Part shown: piece by piece, positions 1-5,579 of the stretch
Layout of the letters: each line of letters begins with the position of its first letter
Numbering within the stretch: position 1 is the first letter of the stretch
DNA from: Actinobacteria bacterium 13_2_20CM_68_14
GTDB lineage: Bacteria > Actinomycetota > Thermoleophilia > Gaiellales > Gaiellaceae
DNA length: 11,444 nucleotides
NCBI GenBank assembly: GCA_001914705.1
Contig: MNDB01000010.1
Span: forward strand, 1-11,444
Reading direction: 5' to 3'
Program-made: the position numbers and the translations under genes
The notes under the pieces: model-generated
Database searches by the model: none
What the model was told of the DNA's origin: nothing
The model's input: the letters and a program-made list of their open reading frames with translations, nothing else

Positions 1-633
1 GAAGTAGCGGCCGTTCGCGACCACGACATCGTGCATCCGAGCGCGCCGCGTCTCGGCTCCGACGCGGACGCTGATCTCTGAGGTCCGCCAGCGCGCGAAG
101 ACTGCGAACGTCGACCAGAAGTAGGACGCCTTGCCTCCGAACGCCTTGCTGGTCTCGTTTGCACGCTTTGCGATCGCGCCGCTCATGCCGGCGCTGGCGA
201 TGTTCGCGAAGTACGCCTCGGCCGCTTCGCCCTGCCAGGAACGAAATCGCGCCAGGCCTAGATCGATCTCCCGGATCGGGCCGTCCAGGGCCGTCCGCAG
301 GGCGTCATCGAGCTTGCGCGGGATCCCGTAGGTGCGCGCGAAGTCCCGCCCCGTACCCCGTGGGACGATCGCAAGGTCGATGCCGGTCCGGCCTGCGATC
401 CCGTTCACGATCTCGTGGACCGTCCCGTCGCCGCCGACGGCCACGAGCAGCTCGGCGCCGTCCTCGGCAGCCCGCCGCGCGAGCTCGGCCAGCTGTCCGG
501 GCCTCTCTGACAGCAGCGCGTCGCCGCTCAGCCCGGCGGCTGCGGCTCGGTTGGCGATATCGGGCCACCGCCGGCCGGTGGCGCCGTTCTCCGAGGCCGG
601 GTTGACGAGAAAAACGGTCCGCGGCGCGCTAAT
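1..633 (-). CDS. Diacylglycerol kinase-like lipid kinase (YegS/BmrU/LCB5 family), C-terminus beyond window
   Basis: This enzyme probably phosphorylates a lipid alcohol such as diacylglycerol with ATP, at the inner face of the membrane. The 211 visible residues include an N-terminal strand FLVNPASENG (about 8-17), the nucleotide-binding loop GGDGT (67-71) and a GTGRDFAR segment that corresponds to the family GTxNDFAR with Arg in place of Asn. Near the window edge is VVVANGRYF, the start of the C-terminal sandwich domain, so the copy is continuous through the duplication boundary at 73/74. No ATG, GTG or TTG lies between an in-frame stop at 658-660 and the first conserved strand. The only near-cognate codon at the expected place is ATT at 631-633, sharing one base with the stop of the preceding frame (ATTAG), and no good SD precedes it. 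Translation coupled to the upstream gene is the simplest reading. The family call is firm, the lipid substrate is unknown and the start is an inference. Confidence 0.85.
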   Translation of the reverse strand, partial: MSAPRTVFLVNPASENGATGRRWPDIANRAAAAGLSGDALLSERPGQLAELARRAAEDGAELLVAVGGDGTVHEIVNGIAGRTGIDLAIVPRGTGRDFARTYGIPRKLDDALRTALDGPIREIDLGLARFRSWQGEAAEAYFANIASAGMSGAIAKRANETSKAFGGKASYFWSTFAVFARWRTSEISVRVGAETRRARMHDVVVANGRYF

Positions 634-1100
634 GCTTGGGCTCGGCCGTTGCGGTCGCTAAGGCGATCCGTGTCATCCGGTCGACGGCCGCGCGCAGCTC
701 CTCGTCCGAGATCCGCTTGAACTCCTGCTCGACGACCACGTCGCTGACCGTCAAGAGGCAGCCGGCCTGGACGCCGCGGAGGGCGCCGAGCGTGAACAGC
801 ACCGCCGCTTCCATCTCGACGGCCAGGATGCCCCGAGAGGACCAGCGTTCGTACTGCCCGCCGTCGGGGTTGTAGAAGAGGTCGCTCGAGACGATTGGCC
901 CGACGCGGATAGGCTGGTCGAGCTCCTTCGCGTAGTGGACGGCCCCGTGGACGAGCTCCCAGTCCGACGTCGGCGTATGTGGCTCCCCTCCGACGAGATG
1001 CTTTGCGGTGGCGTCGGCGGCCACCGCCGAGACCGCGACAATCAGGTCTCCCAGTTGCAGGTCCGGCTGCAGGCCGCCGCACGTGCCGACGCGGAGCAGC
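74..1100. repeat. Tandem duplication, left copy (1,027 bp)
   Basis: This stretch matches 1101-2127 at a constant offset of 1,027 bases. Comparing the two by eye I found only two substitutions: 661 A versus 1688 G, and 910 T versus 1937 G. The copies abut with no spacer. The left copy holds, on the minus strand, codons 1-186 of the intact downstream DAGK gene and the deoD-derived tail of the chimeric gene. Left of 74 the sequence continues as the rest of the DAGK gene, so this flank looks ancestral. No transposase, terminal inverted repeat or target-site duplication is visible. An assembly error cannot be ruled out from sequence alone. Confidence 0.95.
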
Positions 1101-1660
1101 ATCTCTGAGGTCCGCCAGCGCGCGAAGACTGCGAACGTCGACCAGAAGTAGGACGCCTTGCCTCCGAACGCCTTGCTGGTCTCGTTTGCACGCTTTGCGA
1201 TCGCGCCGCTCATGCCGGCGCTGGCGATGTTCGCGAAGTACGCCTCGGCCGCTTCGCCCTGCCAGGAACGAAATCGCGCCAGGCCTAGATCGATCTCCCG
1301 GATCGGGCCGTCCAGGGCCGTCCGCAGGGCGTCATCGAGCTTGCGCGGGATCCCGTAGGTGCGCGCGAAGTCCCGCCCCGTACCCCGTGGGACGATCGCA
1401 AGGTCGATGCCGGTCCGGCCTGCGATCCCGTTCACGATCTCGTGGACCGTCCCGTCGCCGCCGACGGCCACGAGCAGCTCGGCGCCGTCCTCGGCAGCCC
1501 GCCGCGCGAGCTCGGCCAGCTGTCCGGGCCTCTCTGACAGCAGCGCGTCGCCGCTCAGCCCGGCGGCTGCGGCTCGGTTGGCGATATCGGGCCACCGCCG
1601 GCCGGTGGCGCCGTTCTCCGAGGCCGGGTTGACGAGAAAAACGGTCCGCGGCGCGCTAAT
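629..1660 (-). CDS. In-frame chimera: DAGK N-terminal half fused to DeoD C-terminal two thirds
   Basis: This open frame of 343 codons was created by the tandem duplication. Residues 1-186 equal the DAGK-like protein, including GGDGT at 67-71. Codon 187 (ATG, 1100-1102) straddles the junction, taking AT from the DAGK Ile codon and G from deoD Arg83. Residues 188-343 equal DeoD residues 84-239, including RVGTCGG, AVEMEA and TVSD. The DAGK part stops just before its C-terminal domain. The DeoD part lacks His4, Arg24 and Arg43, which bind nucleoside and phosphate in the E. coli enzyme, so neither activity is likely to survive. It would start at ATT 1658-1660, overlapping the deoD stop, exactly as the intact DAGK start overlaps the stop of this chimera. 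One Leu-to-Ile change (DeoD residue 147) distinguishes its DeoD part from the intact gene. It may be translated but functionless, or it may be an assembly artefact. I see no sign of a new function. Confidence 0.6.
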   Translation of the reverse strand: MSAPRTVFLVNPASENGATGRRWPDIANRAAAAGLSGDALLSERPGQLAELARRAAEDGAELLVAVGGDGTVHEIVNGIAGRTGIDLAIVPRGTGRDFARTYGIPRKLDDALRTALDGPIREIDLGLARFRSWQGEAAEAYFANIASAGMSGAIAKRANETSKAFGGKASYFWSTFAVFARWRTSEMLLRVGTCGGLQPDLQLGDLIVAVSAVAADATAKHLVGGEPHTPTSDWELVHGAVHYAKELDQPIRVGPIVSSDLFYNPDGGQYERWSSRGILAVEMEAAVLFTLGALRGVQAGCLLTVSDVVVEQEFKRISDEELRAAVDRMTRIALATATAEPKH

Positions 1661-2127
1661 GCTTGGGCTCGGCCGTTGCGGTCGCTAGGGCGATCCGTGT
1701 CATCCGGTCGACGGCCGCGCGCAGCTCCTCGTCCGAGATCCGCTTGAACTCCTGCTCGACGACCACGTCGCTGACCGTCAAGAGGCAGCCGGCCTGGACG
1801 CCGCGGAGGGCGCCGAGCGTGAACAGCACCGCCGCTTCCATCTCGACGGCCAGGATGCCCCGAGAGGACCAGCGTTCGTACTGCCCGCCGTCGGGGTTGT
1901 AGAAGAGGTCGCTCGAGACGATTGGCCCGACGCGGAGAGGCTGGTCGAGCTCCTTCGCGTAGTGGACGGCCCCGTGGACGAGCTCCCAGTCCGACGTCGG
2001 CGTATGTGGCTCCCCTCCGACGAGATGCTTTGCGGTGGCGTCGGCGGCCACCGCCGAGACCGCGACAATCAGGTCTCCCAGTTGCAGGTCCGGCTGCAGG
2101 CCGCCGCACGTGCCGACGCGGAGCAGC
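1101..2127. repeat. Tandem duplication, right copy (1,027 bp)
   Basis: This is the second copy of the unit at 74-1100. It holds, on the minus strand, the DAGK-derived head of the chimeric gene (1101-1660) and residues 84-239 of the intact deoD. Right of 2127 the sequence continues as the N-terminal part of deoD, so this flank is also ancestral. The outer edges share a 10-base microhomology: CCGACGCGGA at 59-68 and 2113-2122, with the junction version at 1086-1095. The switch point itself is between 1100 and 1101, five bases away from that microhomology. Confidence 0.95.
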
Positions 2128-2375
2128 CGCTTCACGCCGAGCTGCACCAGCTCCTCGACCACGATCGCGGCCGACGGGCAGCCCATGCCGGTCGCCTGCA
2201 CCGACAGCGGCCGGCCCTCGAACTCACCCGTGTAGCCGAGCATGCCGCGCTCGCTGTTTCGCTGTACGGGATTGTCGAGATACGTCTCGGCGATGTACTG
2301 GGCGCGCAGCGGATCCCCCGGCAGCAGGCAGGCCTCCGCGTAGTCGCCGGGCTCGGCGCGGACGTGAATCGGCAC
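1656..2375 (-). CDS. deoD: Purine nucleoside phosphorylase, DeoD type
   Basis: The enzyme cleaves purine (deoxy)nucleosides with phosphate to give the free base and (deoxy)ribose 1-phosphate in the cytoplasm. DeoD types are usually homohexamers. The 239 residues match the usual length. His4, GDPLRA with Arg24, Arg43 and RVGTCGG with Arg86 (one less than in E. coli) are visible, as are SSDLFYNPDG, AVEMEA (176-181) and the catalytic Asp203 in TVSD. The Asp favours a purine rather than a uridine phosphorylase. The start is GTG at 2373-2375, seven bases after AAGG (2383-2386 on the plus strand), and it puts His4 at its canonical number. The gene is the first of a minus-strand unit. Its TAG stop shares a base with the ATT that opens the next frame. 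Residues 84-239 lie inside the duplicated unit, but this copy is whole. Hpt, encoded about 2.6 kb away on the other strand, would convert the released hypoxanthine or guanine to nucleotides. Confidence 0.94.
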   Translation of the reverse strand: MPIHVRAEPGDYAEACLLPGDPLRAQYIAETYLDNPVQRNSERGMLGYTGEFEGRPLSVQATGMGCPSAAIVVEELVQLGVKRLLRVGTCGGLQPDLQLGDLIVAVSAVAADATAKHLVGGEPHTPTSDWELVHGAVHYAKELDQPLRVGPIVSSDLFYNPDGGQYERWSSRGILAVEMEAAVLFTLGALRGVQAGCLLTVSDVVVEQEFKRISDEELRAAVDRMTRIALATATAEPKH

Positions 2376-2485
2376 GACGCAACCTTAAGCGGAGCCGGCT
2401 GGGCTGCGCTGCGCAGACCTGCCAAGCAACCGATCGCGAGCGATCGTCTCAGGCGCCTGGCGATCGTGTCGTGCACGATTGCGGC
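2376..2485. promoter_or_regulatory. Divergent promoter region with clustered palindromes
   Basis: This 110-bp gap separates deoD (minus) from the GNAT gene (plus). It carries four inverted repeats: AGCCGGCT at 2393-2400; CTGCGC-T-GCGCAG at 2404-2416; CGATCGC-GA-GCGATCG at 2431-2446; and CAGGCGCCTG at 2450-2459. A third GCGATCG follows at 2460-2466, exactly 20 bp (about two helical turns) after the one at 2440. This looks like operator DNA for a dimeric regulator controlling one or both genes. GATCG-containing words are common in this GC-rich sequence, so part of the pattern may be chance. No clear -35/-10 pair was recognised. Confidence 0.35.
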
Positions 2486-3265
2486 GTGCCCGTGCTGAAG
2501 GAGCCTGAGCTCGACGAGATCCTGGCGTTCTGCGCCGAGGATCCGGTCGAGCGTGTCTTCCTCGAGGACATCGCCCGCCGCGGGCTCGGTCGCTTCACCG
2601 CACTGGCGCGGAACGGCGGTCTCACCGCGCTTTGCCATGCAGGGGCGAACCTCGTGCCGTCGGGAGAGGGCTGCGGTGCCTTCTCTGAGCTCGCAGACGG
2701 TTGGCGCGCGCGAATGATCATCGGCGAGCAAGGCGCGGTGACCGAGCTCTGGGACGCCGCCTCGTCGCGATTGCCGCGACCGCGCGAGGACCGCCCCGGT
2801 CAGCCGGTCTACGTGCTCGACGACGCTCCCCAGCCGGGGGAGACCGGGTTGCGCGCAGCCACGCCGGACGACTTCGAGCTGCTGCTGCCCGCGTGTGCGG
2901 CGGCTCACCGGGAGGAGATCGGGATCGATCCGCTCGAGCGGGATCCCGAAGGGTTCCGCTGGCGGACGCGCGCGCAGATCGACGAGGGGCGCTCCTGGCT
3001 CTGGGCCGAGGGCGGAACGATCCTGTTCAAGGCCGAAGCCTCCGCGTGGACGCCGCGGGCGGTCCAGCTGCAACAGGTCTGGGTCGACCCGGAGGTGCGA
3101 GGGCGCGGTTACGCGCAGCGCGGCTTGCGCGACCTCTGCCGCCTGCTGCTCGCCCGCGTGCCCACCGTCTGCCTGTTCGTCCGCCGCGACAACACAGTGG
3201 CGATCCGGGTTTACGAGGCGGTTGGGATGCGGCACACGATCTCGTATCGGAGCCTGATCTTCTGA
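2486..3265 (+). CDS. GNAT family N-acetyltransferase with N-terminal DUF4081-like domain
   Basis: This is a predicted acetyl-CoA-dependent acetyltransferase of 259 residues. The substrate is unknown. The N-terminal half (about 1-110) resembles DUF4081, an acetyltransferase-related domain found mainly in actinobacterial proteins of the Rv2867c type. The C-terminal half (about 115-259) is a GNAT fold with the acetyl-CoA motif WVDPEVRGRGYA (199-210) and motif B with Asn236, Tyr243 and Gly247. The start is uncertain: GTG codons at 2471, 2486 and 2492 are all in frame and none has a good SD. I chose 2486 because it directly precedes the conserved domain and lies six bases after CACGAT (2474-2479), a weak match to a TANNNT -10 box, as in leaderless genes. 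The frame is open further upstream through deoD, but that extension shadows deoD. A possible small gene follows five bases after its stop. Confidence 0.85.
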   Translation: MPVLKEPELDEILAFCAEDPVERVFLEDIARRGLGRFTALARNGGLTALCHAGANLVPSGEGCGAFSELADGWRARMIIGEQGAVTELWDAASSRLPRPREDRPGQPVYVLDDAPQPGETGLRAATPDDFELLLPACAAAHREEIGIDPLERDPEGFRWRTRAQIDEGRSWLWAEGGTILFKAEASAWTPRAVQLQQVWVDPEVRGRGYAQRGLRDLCRLLLARVPTVCLFVRRDNTVAIRVYEAVGMRHTISYRSLIF

Positions 3266-3270
3266 GGCGC

Positions 3271-3435
3271 GTGCGGCGGCTGGCCTACGTTGCGCTCGGC
3301 CTCTGGGTCGGCCGCTGGGTGGCGATGGAGCTCGCTTCATACGCAGGGCACCGACTTCTGCCGCCTGGGCCGCCGCCGAGGGAGTCGGCGCGCCGGCCGG
3401 GTTGGATGCCGCTCCGCGTGGTTGACCGGCGGTGA
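3271..3435 (+). CDS. Possible small membrane protein (54 aa)
   Basis: The frame begins at GTG five bases after the stop of the GNAT gene and ends with TGA at 3433-3435. It encodes one hydrophobic stretch (about residues 4-26, rich in Leu, Ala, Val, Trp and Gly) and a basic, proline-rich tail with PPGPPP. This gives a single-pass topology with a charged cytoplasmic or external tail. GAGG at 3264-3267 overlaps the previous stop and could serve as SD, but leaves only three bases before GTG. The tight spacing suggests coupling to the GNAT gene. I do not recognise a family. The frame could be chance, because open frames are long in GC-rich DNA. Confidence 0.4.
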   Translation: MRRLAYVALGLWVGRWVAMELASYAGHRLLPPGPPPRESARRPGWMPLRVVDRR

Positions 3436-3454
3436 ACCACCGAAAGAGGGAGGC

Positions 3455-3478
3455 GTGGAGCCAGCCTGGCTCCGATGA
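3455..3478 (+). CDS. Possible 7-codon leader peptide (MEPAWLR)
   Basis: A GTG follows a strong purine-rich SD (GAGGGAGG at 3446-3453, with one base before GTG if all of it is counted, and more if GAGGG is the anchor). The frame reads Met-Glu-Pro-Ala-Trp-Leu-Arg and stops at TGA 3476-3478. That stop is interlocked with the ATG start codons of the next gene at 3475 and 3478 (ATGATG). The coding part is also a perfect hairpin: GGAGCCA (3457-3463), loop GCC, TGGCTCC (3467-3473). The best SD in the region serves this mini-frame and not the exported-protein gene. That suggests translational coupling, or regulation through the hairpin. It is far too short to be supported by homology. Confidence 0.3.
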   Translation: MEPAWLR

Positions 3479-3957
3479 TGGAGGCGATGCGGAGAATCGC
3501 CCTCTACGGGCTTGGTTTGCTGCTGGCTTCCGCGCTTGCCCTGACGTACGTAACGTCGAGTCGAGCGAAGTCGGGCGGTCCGGTCTCGCACACTTGCTCG
3601 GTGACCGATCGCGCGTTCCTCGACGGGGCCAAGACGAACGTGGACGCTGTCGACCTCTGGGGACAGCAGTACCTGGACGGAGAGGCCACGCCTGCGGACG
3701 TCGCGGCCGAGTCGGCTCGCGCAGCGAAGATCGTCGGCGCCACCACCCCGACCGACCCGTCGCTCGCCCAGACGCGCAAGCTGCTGGTGGCGATGTTCAC
3801 CGCGTACGGCAAGGCGATGGATCAGCGCGCGAAGCACCGAGACGCGGGTGAGCACATCTTCCACGCCTACGGGCTGGCGAACTTCGCCCATGACGTGCTG
3901 CTGAAGGCCGAGCCCGGGCTTGCCAAACGCGGCTGCGACGTGGCACCTCTGCTCTAG
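3475..3957 (+). CDS. Exported or membrane-anchored protein of unknown function (160 aa)
   Basis: I do not recognise a family. The N-terminus has two Arg followed by a hydrophobic segment (about residues 8-27, rich in Leu and Ala), which is a signal peptide or membrane anchor, with no lipobox cysteine. The mature part (about 35-160) is predicted mainly helical, from stretches rich in Ala, Lys, Glu and Asp. It contains exactly two cysteines, Cys41 near the start and Cys154 near the end, which could form a disulfide outside the cell. There are also two His-containing segments around 130-140. ATG codons at 3475, 3478 and 3487 are all possible starts. None has an SD at ideal spacing, though GGAGG at 3480-3484 lies two bases before the third. 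The 3475 start interlocks with the stop of the mini-frame at 3455. The gene precedes tilS by 24 bases. Confidence 0.75.
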   Translation: MMEAMRRIALYGLGLLLASALALTYVTSSRAKSGGPVSHTCSVTDRAFLDGAKTNVDAVDLWGQQYLDGEATPADVAAESARAAKIVGATTPTDPSLAQTRKLLVAMFTAYGKAMDQRAKHRDAGEHIFHAYGLANFAHDVLLKAEPGLAKRGCDVAPLL

Positions 3958-3981
3958 CTCCCGCGTTGCAACAATCTCCGC

Positions 3982-4962
3982 ATGGAGCGAGCCGACCTGC
4001 TCTCGCGTGTACAAGACCACATCCGCCGGCTCGAGCTGATTCCGCCGGGCGGAGAGGTGACCGTGCTCGTTTCCGGCGGCGCCGACTCGACGTGTGCCTG
4101 GCACGTTCTTTGCGAGCTCGGCTACCGCGTTTCCCCCCTCCACGTCAACCATGGGCTGCGCGGAGAAGAAGCCGACGAAGACGCTCGCTTCTGCCGCGAG
4201 CTGTTGGGGGCCGAGATCGTCGACGGCCGCGGCGGAACGACCGAGGTCGAACTGCGGGAGATTCGGTACGGCTTCGCGACCGACCGGCTCCGAGCCACCG
4301 GGCACACCGCCTCCGACCAGGTCGAGACGATCCTCTACCGGCTGGTGACGAGCGGCCGCCCGACAGGGATCAAGCCGAAGCGCGAGGACGGGGTCGTCCG
4401 TCCGCTGCTGCCGATCTGGCGGGGGGAGACCGAGGCCTACTGCCGGGCGCAGGGGCTCGACTACCGCAGTGACAGCACCAACAAGGACACGACACGCGGG
4501 CTGATCCGCGAACGCATCCTGCCCCTCCTTCGCGAGATTCACCCCGCCGCCGAGGACAACCTCCTGCGCGCCCTCGAGCAGCGCCCCACGCTCCAGCCCG
4601 CCCTCGCCGAGCTGATCGGATCGACGGCCGGCTCGAAACGGCTCGATCTCGGCAACGGGGTCCAGCTCGTCCGCGAGTACGACCGCGCCTGGCTCGAGCG
4701 CGGCCCCGTGGCGCTCGAGGGAGCGGTTCGCTGGGGCGAGTGGACGATCGAGTCTGAGCTCGCAGGCCTTAAGGTACGAGGCTGGAGGCCGGGCGACAGA
4801 CTTGCCGGCCGGCAAAAGAAGATCCAAGACGTGTTCGTCGACGCCAAGATCCCACGCTCGGAGCGCGAGGCATGGCCCCTCGTGGTGCGCGGCGACGAGG
4901 TCGTTGCCGTCCCAGGAGTCGTCGAGCATCCCGAGGTGAAGGCCGAGCGTGTCTCAGACTGA
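3982..4962 (+). CDS. tilS: tRNA(Ile)-lysidine synthetase
   Basis: TilS uses ATP to attach lysine to C34 of the tRNA-Ile that carries the CAU anticodon, so that it reads AUA codons and accepts isoleucine. It acts in the cytoplasm and is normally essential. The N-terminal PP-loop domain shows SGGADST (31-37), then HVNHGLRG (54-61), the TGHTASDQVET segment and DSTNKDTTRGLIRERILP. The C-terminal domain is recognisable from RGWRPGDRL through KIQDVFVDAKIP to VVAVPGV. The length of 326 residues is normal for actinobacterial forms, which are shorter than E. coli TilS. The start is ATG at 3982, which keeps a normal N-terminus. No SD precedes it, and the AACAAT six bases upstream is a poor -10 match. 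The last 14 bases overlap the start of hpt, so the two genes are very likely co-translated. Confidence 0.97.
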   Translation: MERADLLSRVQDHIRRLELIPPGGEVTVLVSGGADSTCAWHVLCELGYRVSPLHVNHGLRGEEADEDARFCRELLGAEIVDGRGGTTEVELREIRYGFATDRLRATGHTASDQVETILYRLVTSGRPTGIKPKREDGVVRPLLPIWRGETEAYCRAQGLDYRSDSTNKDTTRGLIRERILPLLREIHPAAEDNLLRALEQRPTLQPALAELIGSTAGSKRLDLGNGVQLVREYDRAWLERGPVALEGAVRWGEWTIESELAGLKVRGWRPGDRLAGRQKKIQDVFVDAKIPRSEREAWPLVVRGDEVVAVPGVVEHPEVKAERVSD

Positions 4963-5509
4963 GCTCGAAAGCGCCGTCGGCGAGGTCCTGATCGACAAAG
5001 AGGCGCTGAGCGCCCGGATCGCCGAGCTCGGCGCGGAGATCTCCGCTGATTACGCGGGCCGCGACCTGCTGCTGATCGGCGTCCTCAAGGGGGCTGTCTT
5101 CTTCATGGCCGACCTGATGCGCAAGCTGACGATCCCCTGCGAGGTCGACTTCATGGCGATCTCGAGCTACGGCGCATCGACCGACTCCTCTGGAGTCGTC
5201 CGGATCCTGAAGGATCTCGACATCAACATCGAGGGGCGCGACGTGCTCGTGGTCGAGGACATCATCGACTCCGGCCTGACGCTCTCGTACCTGATGCGGA
5301 ACCTCGAGTCCCGCGAGCCCGCAACCCTGGAGGTCTGCGCGCTCTTGACAAAACCCGACCGCCGGGAGATCGAGGTTCCCGTCCGCTACGTCGGCTTCGA
5401 GATTCCGAATCGCTTCGTGATCGGATACGGCCTGGATTTCGGGGAGCGGTATCGCAACCTCCCCTACGTCGCTGTGCTCAGCGACGACGCCCTGCCCGAA
5501 GACATTTAG
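4949..5509 (+). CDS. hpt: Hypoxanthine-guanine phosphoribosyltransferase
   Basis: This enzyme transfers the phosphoribosyl group of PRPP to hypoxanthine or guanine, giving IMP or GMP. It is the salvage step after purine nucleoside phosphorylase. The 186 residues are the usual length. GVLKGAVFFMADL (about 44-56) provides the early PRPP/metal loop. The PRPP-binding motif is VVEDIIDSGLTL (101-112), and the C-terminal region has KPDRR, VGFEIPNRFVIGYGLDF and the YRNLPYV segment typical of the family. The start is GTG at 4949, inside the end of tilS, six bases after GAAGG (4938-4942). The tilS-hpt pair followed by ftsH is a long-conserved arrangement in Firmicutes and Actinobacteria. Confidence 0.97.
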   Translation: MSQTELESAVGEVLIDKEALSARIAELGAEISADYAGRDLLLIGVLKGAVFFMADLMRKLTIPCEVDFMAISSYGASTDSSGVVRILKDLDINIEGRDVLVVEDIIDSGLTLSYLMRNLESREPATLEVCALLTKPDRREIEVPVRYVGFEIPNRFVIGYGLDFGERYRNLPYVAVLSDDALPEDI

Positions 5510-5535
5510 ATCTGCGGATAGCCCGAATGGGGCGA

Positions 5536-5564
5536 TTGGTGGCCCTCATGCACCCTGGTACCCT
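5536..5564 (+). promoter_or_regulatory. Candidate promoter for ftsH
   Basis: TTGGTG (5536-5541) and TACCCT (5559-5564) are separated by 17 bases, fitting a housekeeping sigma factor with a TTGNNN -35 and a TANNNT -10. Transcription would begin near 5571, at or just before AGAGG (5571-5575), which is the SD four bases before the GTG of ftsH. It lies in the 70-bp gap between hpt and ftsH, so ftsH may also be read through from tilS-hpt. The -35 match is only partial. Confidence 0.35.
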
Positions 5565-5579
5565 GCCGATAGAGGTTTC

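Noticed and set aside
629..1471. Starting the chimeric gene (and the kinase) at the GTG that encodes residue 64
   Set aside because: That start would remove the conserved first strand and NPAS loop of the kinase fold, which are encoded in frame just upstream.
74..2127. Composite transposon or insertion sequence as the cause of the repeat
   Set aside because: The repeated unit contains only parts of deoD and the kinase gene, with no transposase, terminal inverted repeats or target-site duplications.
2132..3340. 402-codon minus-strand open frame opposite the acetyltransferase
   Set aside because: Its coding content is an antisense shadow. Its C-terminal part is deoD in a wrong frame, and the plus-strand GNAT motifs are clear.
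3337..4929. 530-codon minus-strand open frame opposite tilS
   Set aside because: It is an antisense shadow of tilS and the exported-protein gene. Its sequence is low in recognisable motifs, while the plus-strand proteins are clear family members.
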